The position numbers were made by a program, and so were the translations under genes. From positions 1 through 46,856 of the forward strand of contig JAEOTS010000131.1 of NCBI GenBank assembly GCA_016839745.1: a stretch of DNA of 46,856 bases, in the 5' to 3' direction. Below the pieces are notes generated by a model. The model saw only the letters and a program-made list of their open reading frames with translations, was not told where the DNA came from and ran no database searches. This document shows, one piece after another, positions 24,753-32,867 of the stretch (the stretch's first letter is position 1; each line of letters opens with the position of its first letter). The stretch comes from Promethearchaeota archaeon. GTDB lineage: Archaea > Asgardarchaeota > Lokiarchaeia > Sigyniarchaeales > SOKP01.

Positions 24753-25694
24753 ATGAAGATTGAAAAATCAAGCCAAGATCTTGAAAATGAAGTTATCTTT
24801 GGAGAATTATGCATTCATTGCGGAAGTTGTAACGCATTTTGTCCACACATGGATTTCGACAAGGAAACTGGACAAGCTTATGTTGTTGATGAATGTGCTG
24901 AGACTGTAGGTTTGTGTTATAATGCCTGTCCACGCAGTTTTTTACCTATTTCAGAAATCGAGCAAAAAATGTTCGGCCAAACTCGCGTAGATTTAGGCGT
25001 AGGTGTGTATAAGGATATTATCCAAGTGAAATCTAAAAATAAAGACGACATTCTTTATAATTTAGTTTTAGCTGCCTTTGAGTCTGGAGTAACAAATCAT
25101 TTTGTTTTGTCCGAACCCAAAAGCACAAAACCTCCAGTAGCGTTCCCTGTAGTCGTTGATGATGCTAAAACGGCAAAGAATTACATTCCTAAAAAAACAA
25201 TGGATAACGCAGGTCCTTTGATTACCGGAATTGGTCAAGCTTACCTAGACAAGAAACGGGATATTGGTATCATTGGAAACCCTTGCCATTTACAAGGATT
25301 GGCCAAAATACTTACAAGCGACTTCAATACAGGAGCAGAAAGGACTACATTAAAAATTGCTTTCGCTTGCTCATCTGGTGGAATGACTGGTTGTAAATAT
25401 TGCACTGATTTCTCAGGAGAATTCTCAGATATTACTTTCAGTCCTTGGGGTGCACCTAAAGGTTCTAATGAAGCATTTTTGATTATTAGAACTGATGTTG
25501 GCCAAAAAGTCGTCGACAAAGCAATAAAAGATAAATTACTCGAAATTACTTCAAAAGAACCAGATCTTAGCGAGATGAAAAAATTCTTAAACAGGAAAAG
25601 AAAGAAAAATTTCTTAAATTTACTCGGCAGAGATTTAATAACTGCGAAATACCTTAAACTTAACATTGATGAGTTTAAGGATATACTAGAATAA
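24753..25694 (+). CDS. FrhB/FdhB-like F420-linked iron-sulfur flavoprotein
   Basis: Coenzyme F420 hydrogenase/dehydrogenase beta-subunit family, which passes electrons between F420 and Fe-S clusters through a flavin. N-terminal ferredoxin-like cysteines: CIHCGSCNAFCPH (about 20-32) and 'CAETVGLCYNACPRS'. FrhB domains follow: 'YKDIIQVKSKNKD', 'GVTNHFVL', 'IGIIGNPCHLQGLAKIL' and 'CSSGGMTGCKYCTDFSGEFSDITFSPWGAP'. 313 aa. Stand-alone here: no hydrogenase or formate dehydrogenase catalytic subunit adjoins it, so its electron partner is encoded elsewhere. GTGA at about 24739 precedes the ATG. A T-rich terminator-like run (about 25711-25731) follows. Confidence 0.88.
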   Translation: MKIEKSSQDLENEVIFGELCIHCGSCNAFCPHMDFDKETGQAYVVDECAETVGLCYNACPRSFLPISEIEQKMFGQTRVDLGVGVYKDIIQVKSKNKDDILYNLVLAAFESGVTNHFVLSEPKSTKPPVAFPVVVDDAKTAKNYIPKKTMDNAGPLITGIGQAYLDKKRDIGIIGNPCHLQGLAKILTSDFNTGAERTTLKIAFACSSGGMTGCKYCTDFSGEFSDITFSPWGAPKGSNEAFLIIRTDVGQKVVDKAIKDKLLEITSKEPDLSEMKKFLNRKRKKNFLNLLGRDLITAKYLKLNIDEFKDILE

Positions 25695-25785
25695 GAATCT
25701 TAAACTAACTATTTTCTTATTTCTTTTTTTTAAACATTAATCTTAAAATGATTTATAGGTGTTTTTTTTATTATTTATTTTGTAT

Positions 25786-26160
25786 TTAGCTCATATCCAC
25801 AGATCTTGCCAAAAGATAAGCGATTATAAAAACTATCATTGTAATGACAGAAAGAAACCAGAAATAAGTATATAATATATTTATAACCATTATTCCTACT
25901 ACAACTGGTATTGCTGTCAAAAGTAGAATATCTTTACGCTCGATTGGATTACGATCAGCCCATATAAGTAGAATCGTCCATCCTAGCATTAAAAAAGCTC
26001 CCGTTCCCGTTTGATATTTATAAGAGACATCTGTGCTTACATTCGTCATTGTAACTGAAAATTCAAATATTATAGAAATAATCATATCAAGGAAAACCAA
26101 TAGATCAAGAAAAGCACCGTACCAATACGTGAATCTGATAAAAATAATTTTTTTTTCCAT
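25786..26160 (-). CDS. Small four-helix membrane protein, unknown
   Basis: A 124-aa protein with about four hydrophobic segments (roughly residues 12-33, 52-68, 77-94 and 96-118) and short polar loops ('MTNVSTDVSYKYQTGTG', 'DRNPIERKD'). No recognised family; no catalytic motif. GGTGAG (26165-26170) lies four bases before the ATG, a strong start signal. It is 113 bases downstream of the methyltransferase gene on the same strand and may be transcribed with it under the TrmB-type operator. Confidence 0.7.
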   Translation of the reverse strand: MEKKIIFIRFTYWYGAFLDLLVFLDMIISIIFEFSVTMTNVSTDVSYKYQTGTGAFLMLGWTILLIWADRNPIERKDILLLTAIPVVVGIMVINILYTYFWFLSVITMIVFIIAYLLARSVDMS

Positions 26161-26273
26161 TTATCTCACCATTTAAATGAGTTTAATTAGTCTTAATAGT
26201 ACTCGCTTGTTAAAATTAATTATTTCGTTGTTAAAATCATAAAAAGAAAAAGAAATATTATTAAAAAAAAAGA

Positions 26274-27044
26274 TTATTTATTTTTTATAGCTGAAAAAAT
26301 GCCAAAACCACCGAATCGCTGATATGAAAGCTCTTGAAACCCATGCTTTTCAATAAGTTTGCGCCAGTATTTATAAGGTTTAAACACAAAACAAAAGATT
26401 CCTATAAATATAATTGTAAGTAAGGAGTTCCTATTCCATTCACTAACATATAAATATCCTCCAGGCTTTAAAACTCGATTTGCTTCATCTAATGCTTTTT
26501 CAGGGCCATTCTCCATATGAAGTTCATGTAATACTGAAGAAAAATTGACTATATCAAATTTTCCATTATCAAATGGGATATCAATTGCAGTACCATATTG
26601 AAATGTTGTTCGATCTTCAACCTCTTCGATTCTGGCATTCTTCTGTACAGTATAAAGTGAATTCCCTGCTATTGCTTTCTTCTCATAGATATCTATTCCA
26701 GTTAGGTGTCCTCCATTTTGTAAAATTTTAGCAATTTTCACTGCTGTTCTGCCAGTACCACACCCTACATCTAAGATTTGTAGTGATTCTGTTTTGTAGA
26801 GAGCTTCCATACTTTTATCTAAATACAAAGTATCACCAATCGTAAGATTAAGAGCTGTCATTCCAACACCTGGCCATAGAAACAAAAACATAAGGACCAC
26901 ACCAATACAAATAAGAATGATTCTTAAAATACCATGTAAATATAGCCCAAAAATCAAAGTAATTAAACCTATAAGACCAATAATAATGAAACTGATGATT
27001 AAATCTCTTACATACCATCCATACTTAGGTTTTTCTTCTTTCAA
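26274..27044 (-). CDS. Membrane-anchored class I SAM methyltransferase
   Basis: Residues about 13-62 form two transmembrane helices; the rest is a Rossmann-fold methyltransferase: motif I 'ILDVGCGTGRTAVKIA', acidic 'LTGIDIYEKKA', 'GTAIDIPFDNGKFDIVNFSSVLHEL' and 'EANRVLKPGGYLYVSEW' (UbiE/methyltransferase-11 type). A further hydrophobic stretch ('LLTIIFIGIFCFVFKP') near residue 215 may touch the membrane. This suits a lipid, quinone or membrane-associated substrate, which is inference. The start is TTG; an ATG just upstream is followed at once by a stop. Divergent from the TrmB-family gene with a large palindrome between, so regulation by that protein is likely. Confidence 0.82.
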   Translation of the reverse strand: MKEEKPKYGWYVRDLIISFIIIGLIGLITLIFGLYLHGILRIILICIGVVLMFLFLWPGVGMTALNLTIGDTLYLDKSMEALYKTESLQILDVGCGTGRTAVKIAKILQNGGHLTGIDIYEKKAIAGNSLYTVQKNARIEEVEDRTTFQYGTAIDIPFDNGKFDIVNFSSVLHELHMENGPEKALDEANRVLKPGGYLYVSEWNRNSLLTIIFIGIFCFVFKPYKYWRKLIEKHGFQELSYQRFGGFGIFSAIKNK

Positions 27045-27077
27045 TTTACATAACCCTAAACTTTAATTGATTATTAC

Positions 27078-27134
27078 TTGTGACTAAGTGTCGCGACTAT
27101 TTAAATGTTGTTGTGTCATGACCTATAGTCACAA
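27078..27134. promoter_or_regulatory. 57-base nested palindrome, operator of the TrmB-type regulator
   Basis: Two 20-base arms (27078-27097 and 27115-27134) are inverted copies matching at 15 of 20 positions, around a 17-base AT spacer. Each arm ends inside with a perfect palindrome, GTCGCGAC (27090-27097) and GTCATGAC (27115-27122), and outside with TTGTGACTA (27078-27086) or TAGTCACAA (27126-27134). It lies in the divergent gap and covers a TATTTAAAT TATA-like box for the minus-strand gene. Confidence 0.75.
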
Positions 27135-27136
27135 CC

Positions 27137-27144
27137 TTTTTATA
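27137..27144 (+). promoter_or_regulatory. TATA box of the TrmB-family gene
   Basis: TTTTTATA is centred about 27 bases before the ATG at 27168, which is the usual archaeal TATA-to-start distance, so the mRNA is probably leaderless. It directly abuts the right arm of the palindrome, so a bound regulator could block TBP/TFB. Confidence 0.45.
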
Positions 27145-27167
27145 GTTGAAAACCTAAATAATAATTA

Positions 27168-28028
27168 ATGGCAGATAATACAACTGAAGAATACATACGA
27201 GGTTTGGAAAAAACAGGATTAACACGGGAAGAAGCTTTAATTTATATTACTCTTATACAACATGGCAAAAAGGGAACGTATATTAAAGATTTAACAGATC
27301 ATCTACCTATAAAAAGGACAACAATCTACTCTATCCTTAATAGACTTCATGATAGGGGGTGTGTAAGAGAAAACTCAGAATATGAGGGTCCTAAAGGTGC
27401 GAAAATCTATGCCGCAATAAGTCCTGAATTGTATATGAGTAGAATAATAAATAAGAAGAAAAAGGAATTTGAAATACTTGAAAAAATTGAATTAGATGTT
27501 ATTGATAGATTAGAAACCATGTATTTAGAGAGTATTGAATTTTCTGTCAATGAAATTGATGATTTTTTGAAACCATATTTGAGTCCTCTTTATGAAAAAG
27601 GCTGGAAAGTTATTGAGCATATTGTCGAGAAATTTCAGATCACACATGAATTTGAAGCGTACGATACTACTTTGTTGGTCCCCGATGCAAAAATTGTAAA
27701 AGATGCTGGATTTATGGTATTTAAGTACAATCGAGATGTTGAAAATGATGAAAACACATTGAATTATATGTTTGATATGCTTTCAAGAAAAGGTAAGGAG
27801 GAAGTTTTAAATAAGGGTATAGGAATAGAGGATGTCGAGTTAATTGAAAGTGTAATTGAGATTAAAGGTAAAAAATTTAAAGGACATTCACCTAAATTTA
27901 AATTTGAACATACAGATAAATATATACAAATGACAGAGACGGTAATGATTCCCATTAAAGATAAGATATTTTTTATGTGGGCTGAAAATCATAAATTCAT
28001 CTTGGAAATGGCAGATAGAATACTGTAG
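27168..28028 (+). CDS. TrmB-family transcriptional regulator
   Basis: Winged-helix regulator. Residues about 10-75 carry the TrmB DNA-binding domain: 'LEKTGLTREEALIYITLIQHGKKGTYIKDL' then 'IKRTTIYSILNRLHDRGCVRE' (recognition helix) and the wing 'KGAKIYAAISPELYMSRII'. A coiled-coil dimerisation stretch (about 95-125) follows, and the remaining 160 residues form an effector-binding or unknown domain without the sugar-binding TrmB C-domain that I recognise. It probably represses or activates itself and the divergent methyltransferase/membrane-protein genes through the 27078-27134 element. Likely leaderless. 286 aa. Confidence 0.85.
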   Translation: MADNTTEEYIRGLEKTGLTREEALIYITLIQHGKKGTYIKDLTDHLPIKRTTIYSILNRLHDRGCVRENSEYEGPKGAKIYAAISPELYMSRIINKKKKEFEILEKIELDVIDRLETMYLESIEFSVNEIDDFLKPYLSPLYEKGWKVIEHIVEKFQITHEFEAYDTTLLVPDAKIVKDAGFMVFKYNRDVENDENTLNYMFDMLSRKGKEEVLNKGIGIEDVELIESVIEIKGKKFKGHSPKFKFEHTDKYIQMTETVMIPIKDKIFFMWAENHKFILEMADRIL

Positions 28029-28115
28029 ATTGAAATAAATAAGATGAATTTCTTAAAGAGGTTTAAGAGAAATTGGTTAGAATTAGATTGTTTTATTTTA
28101 ATCCCTACAGATTCT

Positions 28116-28667
28116 TTAAATAATGTCTCTTTGTTTTAACATTGCTTCTGTGAGCATTTCAAACGCATTTCTATTGTTTTCCCCTGTTTTTGAGCTCGTT
28201 TCGATAAGATAAGGAATGTTTAATTCTTTTTGGAACTCCTCGGCTTCCGATCGTTCAACAGTCCGTCTATATGAAGCGAGGTCAGCTTTTCCACCGATAA
28301 GTAGAAATACAGTATCAGTGTTAGTATTCTGCTTTACGATATCATACCATTCTTGGAGATTTTGAAAGCTCGTATACCTTGTTATATCGTAGCATAATAA
28401 ACAACCTTGAGCACCTCTTGCATAATTTGGTAAAAAGAATCGAAAGCGTCGCTCGCCTGCGAAATCCCATATCTGTAACTTCACGGAAATGTCTTCATAA
28501 TTTATGTCGTAGGATGCCAAGTCAGTACCAATTGTAATTTTCATCGGTACGAACTGTCCAGTGATCAATCGCTGTATCATTGTGCTCTTACCAACACCAC
28601 CATCTCCTACAACGACAATCTTAAAGAGATATTGATGTTTTTGATTTGGTTGTTGCGACATCTCCAT
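28116..28667 (-). CDS. Ras/Rab-like small GTPase
   Basis: Single G domain of 183 aa: P-loop GDGGVGKS (21-28), IGTD with switch-I Thr at 48, WDFAGE (67-72) in place of the DTAGQ of Ras/Rab, 'LCYDITRYTSFQNLQEWYDIV' (very Rab-like), GGKADL (125-130) in place of NKxD, and ETSSKTG for G5. The NKxD Asn is changed to Gly but the base-binding Asp 129 remains. The end (MLKQRDII) has no cysteine, so no prenylation; membrane recruitment would need a partner. Such GTPases are abundant in Asgard archaea. Monocistronic; two Met codons (28667, 28661) could start it. Confidence 0.88.
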   Translation of the reverse strand: MEMSQQPNQKHQYLFKIVVVGDGGVGKSTMIQRLITGQFVPMKITIGTDLASYDINYEDISVKLQIWDFAGERRFRFFLPNYARGAQGCLLCYDITRYTSFQNLQEWYDIVKQNTNTDTVFLLIGGKADLASYRRTVERSEAEEFQKELNIPYLIETSSKTGENNRNAFEMLTEAMLKQRDII

Positions 28668-28728
28668 GCAATTATTTAAATTTTATAATTATAATAAATT
28701 AAGTTTTAATAAACTTTTTTTCAATAAT

Positions 28729-29610
28729 TTATTCATTATTTAAATCTCGGTTATACTTCCTATTGATATTTCCAAAATTCTTAATAATAAGTTTTCGGAT
28801 TTCTTCAGGCAATTCTTTAAAAGAATTGATGATATCAGTTGGTGTTATGTTGTTTAAAGCCCTATAAATAACGAGAAGCAATAAACTAGCTACTATAGGC
28901 GAAATCCCTATAATAATAAACAACAGAATAGTAATTTTTAATGGTAATGAATTTTCGGTTCCTGTACCAGGTAAATAATACGAAAATCCTAAAATTATGT
29001 TATTATCTGTAAGTAGTACAAGACTCACATTTAACACATTTAAGAGTATAAAGGTACTCAAATTTGCGATGGTTATCCACTTAAAATGTCCCATGGTTAG
29101 TAAAGAAATTGTCTTATCTATACTATTTCTCTTTAATCTAATCGTTATTTTTGCATATTTCCAAACATCGATTAGAATCCAATAAAAACCAAAGGTGAAA
29201 AAAAAGGGAAAAACCAAGTTAAAAAACAAGTCGTAAGTTTCAATAAGCTGAGGATGGTAATATGATTCTGCTCCAATCCAAAACAGTAAAACTAATTGGA
29301 GTAAAGCTGTAAAATTTAACCTATTTGCGTGTTTTTTTTCCAATCCGAGAGGATTATAGGTAATTAGATTGTTTTCTAGAAATATTCTATATTTATTAGA
29401 ATTAATAATTCTAAAAAATAGAGAATAGCCAAATGTAATAATAGGAAAAAGCAATAAGAAAATGTTAGTCCAAGACTGAGAGAGAATAAATAGGTACAAA
29501 ATAGCAAATATAAACGCATCTCTAATAAGTGTTTCATTAAGTATTTCTCTTAGTCTTAAAAAGTCCTCTTTAGAATTATTTTCACTCATTTTTTTATTAA
29601 AAGTAAGCAT
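28729..29610 (-). CDS. Polytopic membrane protein, unknown
   Basis: A 293-aa protein with about six hydrophobic segments: roughly 30-46, 49-67, 100-116, 130-150, 175-200 and 227-250, and charged ends. The cytosolic tail (ITPTDIINSFKELPEEIRKLIIKNFGNI) is helical and conserved-looking but not recognised. ATG 29610 or 29589 (MSENN) could start it. Divergent from the XPD helicase. No function proposed; not an obvious transporter. Confidence 0.65.
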   Translation of the reverse strand: MLTFNKKMSENNSKEDFLRLREILNETLIRDAFIFAILYLFILSQSWTNIFLLLFPIITFGYSLFFRIINSNKYRIFLENNLITYNPLGLEKKHANRLNFTALLQLVLLFWIGAESYYHPQLIETYDLFFNLVFPFFFTFGFYWILIDVWKYAKITIRLKRNSIDKTISLLTMGHFKWITIANLSTFILLNVLNVSLVLLTDNNIILGFSYYLPGTGTENSLPLKITILLFIIIGISPIVASLLLLVIYRALNNITPTDIINSFKELPEEIRKLIIKNFGNINRKYNRDLNNE

Positions 29611-29692
29611 TAATAAATAAACTTATATGGTCTTTACAAATATAAATTCTAAATTAAACTTAATTCTATAAGAAAACTCACGATTTCTGTTT

Positions 29693-31666
29693 ATGAATTA
29701 TTCAAACTTCTTCCCTTATGAGCAATATAGGCAAGACCAAGAAAAGATCACTATTCAAATTGAACAAGCTTCAATTGATAAAAAGAACTCTTTACTATCA
29801 GCTCCAAATGGCACCGGTAAAACCATAATTGCTTTGAGTGCGCTGCTACCTTTAGCTTTAAAAAATAAATTAAAGATCATCTATCTATGCCGAACTCATT
29901 CTCAAAATACAAGAATAATTAAAGAACTCACAAAAATTTCGAAATTTTTAGTTAAAAACAATCTTAATATCAAGGTAAACGGCCTTTCCATTAGGGGAAG
30001 AAACGAGATGTGTCTTAACGAAATACTCTTATCTTTAAAGCTTAAACCCCGTGAATCAATGGCAGTTTGTGGAGATTTAAGAAAAAATAAGAGCTGTAAG
30101 TATTTTCTCAATTTATTAAAGAAAAAAGATATGCACGATAATCCGATCAATATAGCTCCCGATTTGCTAAATAAACCAATTGATGCTGAAGAGTTAATTC
30201 ATTTCTGTAAAGATAAACAGTTATGTCCTTATTTTTTGAGTAAGTTTCTGTTAAAAGAAATGAAGTTAATAATATGTAATTATCAATGGATTTTTAATCC
30301 ATTTATTCGCCAAAATTTCTTACAATACATAGATAAGGAGCTTAGTGACTGTATTTTAGTTCTTGACGAATGCCATAATGTAATTGATATGGCAACAGAA
30401 GTCAATTCTGATAGGATAACGCCTTACTCCCTAAGACTGTGTTTGAAGGATTTAGAGATGTATCGGTCAACGAGCGATATGCAGAGATTCGTGCAGTCAC
30501 TCTTAAACCATTTGGATAAGAAGAAAAAAACCCTTATTGATGTAGAAAAAGAAATAGATTCAGAGAAACTGTTAACTCAAGTTATTACTATGATGCGTTT
30601 TGAAAATTTGAACGAATTTAGAAATTTTATTAATGACCTCCAAGATTTTAGCGTATCTATTCACGAAGAAAAATTAGCTAACGGGGAAATATCAAGAGAT
30701 TATTTAGGACCTCTTGCGGAGTTCTGGATGAAATGGATGAAATGTTATTTATTAGATAATTATTTCTTTTGCTATAATATTAAAACTATCAAGGGTAAAT
30801 CTGCAATATCCATGGAAATTATAGCTTTAGATCCCAGAGAAATTGCTATTCCTATACTAAGGGAGTGTTATACTAGTGTCCATCTTTCAGGAACAGTAAA
30901 TCCTTTCGTTTATAACAGCCTAATGGGGTTGCAAAATAGCGGTAAAGGTTACAAGGGTATTGTCGCGGATTCACCTTTCCACAAAAAAAACATAAAAGCA
31001 GTAATTACAGAAGGAGTAGATACTCGTGGGAAGAATCGAAATACATCAATGTTTAAAAAGATGCTCTCTAAAATAAACGAAGTTTTATATTGCACACCCG
31101 CGAATGTTGGAATTTTTTGTGCTTCCTATAAAATTCTCAACGAATTAGTTAATAATGGCATTGAATCTATAGCCCTCAAGAATAATAAACAATTATTTAT
31201 TGAGGAACCTGGGCTTTCGGCCTCAGAAAATGCTTATCTCGTTAATGATTTCAAGTCTATGGCAAATTCTTCTCGGAATGGGGCTGTTTTATTGGGTGTG
31301 TGCGGGGGAAGAAATTCAGAAGGAGAAGATTATCCCGGCGATCATATGAATTCCGTGGTAATTGCGGGATTTCCGTATCATTTACCCACTCCTCGAGTTG
31401 AAGCAAAAATAGAGTATTACGATAAAGTTTTTGATAACCAAGGATGGAATTTTGCTTATTTATACCCTGCTATTCAGAGAGCTAACCAAGCTTCAGGTCG
31501 ACCCATAAGGAAAATAAAGGATAAGGGTGCCATCATTTTCATGGATTCACGATTTATGCAGAAATCTAAATGGATTGCAGAATGGATTCGGAAAGAATTA
31601 GAAATAATACCAGATAATCCTAACGCTCTCCTTAAGAATTTAAATTCTTTTTGGAATCCTGTATAA
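29693..31666 (+). CDS. XPD/Rad3-family DNA helicase with Fe-S cluster
   Basis: Superfamily 2, 5'-3' helicase of the XPD/Rad3/FANCJ group. Walker A 'APNGTGKT' (37-44), 'YLCRTHSQ' (motif Ia), DECH box (225-228), then C-terminal motifs 'VHLSGT', 'GVCGGRNSEGEDYPGD' and the arginine motif 'QRANQASGRPIRKIKDKG'. The Fe-S insertion has Cys 107 ('GRNEMC'), 126, 135 and 178 ('LCPYF'), the expected four ligands. 657 aa. Likely acts in nucleotide-excision or replication-linked repair; archaeal XPD works without a TFIIH complex. No ribosome-binding site is apparent. The last 35 bases overlap the convergent MFS gene. Confidence 0.9.
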   Translation: MNYSNFFPYEQYRQDQEKITIQIEQASIDKKNSLLSAPNGTGKTIIALSALLPLALKNKLKIIYLCRTHSQNTRIIKELTKISKFLVKNNLNIKVNGLSIRGRNEMCLNEILLSLKLKPRESMAVCGDLRKNKSCKYFLNLLKKKDMHDNPINIAPDLLNKPIDAEELIHFCKDKQLCPYFLSKFLLKEMKLIICNYQWIFNPFIRQNFLQYIDKELSDCILVLDECHNVIDMATEVNSDRITPYSLRLCLKDLEMYRSTSDMQRFVQSLLNHLDKKKKTLIDVEKEIDSEKLLTQVITMMRFENLNEFRNFINDLQDFSVSIHEEKLANGEISRDYLGPLAEFWMKWMKCYLLDNYFFCYNIKTIKGKSAISMEIIALDPREIAIPILRECYTSVHLSGTVNPFVYNSLMGLQNSGKGYKGIVADSPFHKKNIKAVITEGVDTRGKNRNTSMFKKMLSKINEVLYCTPANVGIFCASYKILNELVNNGIESIALKNNKQLFIEEPGLSASENAYLVNDFKSMANSSRNGAVLLGVCGGRNSEGEDYPGDHMNSVVIAGFPYHLPTPRVEAKIEYYDKVFDNQGWNFAYLYPAIQRANQASGRPIRKIKDKGAIIFMDSRFMQKSKWIAEWIRKELEIIPDNPNALLKNLNSFWNPV

Positions 31667-32843
31667 TTTTCTTATAAGGTTTGAACCGTAGCGAAATGAT
31701 AATTAAAGATATAACTGGAAAGATTATCATAAAGTACATAGATAAATAATAGTCATCAAAAAAAACCAGTAGCAATAAACTAAAAAATAATCCTCCAAGA
31801 GAGTCACCTGCAAACGCACTGGTATTAGCATGACCTATATATCGTCCTTTATTCTTAGGAGTTGAATTTTGAGCAATATAGGTTATGGATCCCATCCATA
31901 ATAGAGAATAACTTAGTGACATGAAGAGTTGAAAAATAAAAAATCCCCAAAAATCAATCGAATAAATATAACCAAAGATAACAAATATAGAAATAATATA
32001 ACCCAGAAGCACAATGAGCTTAAGATTTTTCTTTGTTATAATTTTTCCAATCAATATCATAAGAAAAAACTGAAATAGAGGATTAATTCCAATTAAGAAC
32101 CCTTTTTCAATATCATTAGTTAGGTGGAAACTCATTATAATAATAATACTTCCTAAAAGTGGACGAAGTCCAAAACTTCTAAAAAACAAGCTGGAAAGAA
32201 TAGTCTTAAAACTTGACCTCTCATCTTCAAACTTACTAAAGATACCGGAGCTTTGATTACTCTCACTTAACTTTTTCGTTTGTTCTAAAATTAATTGTCT
32301 ATCTTCTTTTATGAAAATAACAGGAAAAATAGATAACACAAAAGGAATGAGACTAAACAAAAAAATATGTCCTATACCATAAATATCAATGAGAATGCCT
32401 CCCGTTTGAACTCCAAAGAACCATCCAGCCGCCATACAAGCATTATATATAGAAATTTTCTTTGGATCGTTTTGTACTACCTCGACATACAAAGTAAATA
32501 AAGCTATGAATGAAGAGCCAAAGAATCCAAAAATAAATAATAAGATATTGATGAATATCAAATTTTTAGTAAATAACAACAAGAATATAGATCCAATCAT
32601 TCCTATCGTTCCAATTAATATGAAATAATATCTGTTTTGAATCCTATCTGACAGCTGCCCTACAAAGCTTGGGAAGATAAAAAAAGTAGATATAAATATC
32701 GATCTGGTCAGTTGGATCATTGGACCTGGTGTGCCTATATACGCTAAATAACTAGGTAAGAACGCATATATTATCATTACAGCAAAATAGAGCATGAAAA
32801 TCGTAACTAAAATAAGGATGAAAGATCTTTTAGAAAGTATCAT
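31632..32843 (-). CDS. Major facilitator superfamily transporter
   Basis: 403-aa protein with about 12 hydrophobic segments and a central polar loop (about 196-212). The loop after helix 2 reads 'PSFVGQLSDRIQNRYYF', the MFS motif-A position (GxLsDRxgrr). Helix 4-5 region 'AAGWFFGVQTGGILIDIYG' is also MFS-like. The substrate cannot be read. It starts 24 bases after the glycogen-synthase stop, so it is probably co-transcribed and could carry sugars, but that is inference. Its 3' end overlaps the XPD gene on the other strand by 35 bases. Confidence 0.85.
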   Translation of the reverse strand: MILSKRSFILILVTIFMLYFAVMIIYAFLPSYLAYIGTPGPMIQLTRSIFISTFFIFPSFVGQLSDRIQNRYYFILIGTIGMIGSIFLLLFTKNLIFINILLFIFGFFGSSFIALFTLYVEVVQNDPKKISIYNACMAAGWFFGVQTGGILIDIYGIGHIFLFSLIPFVLSIFPVIFIKEDRQLILEQTKKLSESNQSSGIFSKFEDERSSFKTILSSLFFRSFGLRPLLGSIIIIMSFHLTNDIEKGFLIGINPLFQFFLMILIGKIITKKNLKLIVLLGYIISIFVIFGYIYSIDFWGFFIFQLFMSLSYSLLWMGSITYIAQNSTPKNKGRYIGHANTSAFAGDSLGGLFFSLLLLVFFDDYYLSMYFMIIFPVISLIIISLRFKPYKKIIQDSKKNLNS

Positions 32844-32867
32844 TTTTTATTCCACTTTATCTAAATT

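Noticed and set aside
31632..31666. Overlap of XPD and MFS genes as a sign of a false ORF
   Set aside because: Both proteins have clear family features to the end; a 35-base convergent overlap is acceptable.
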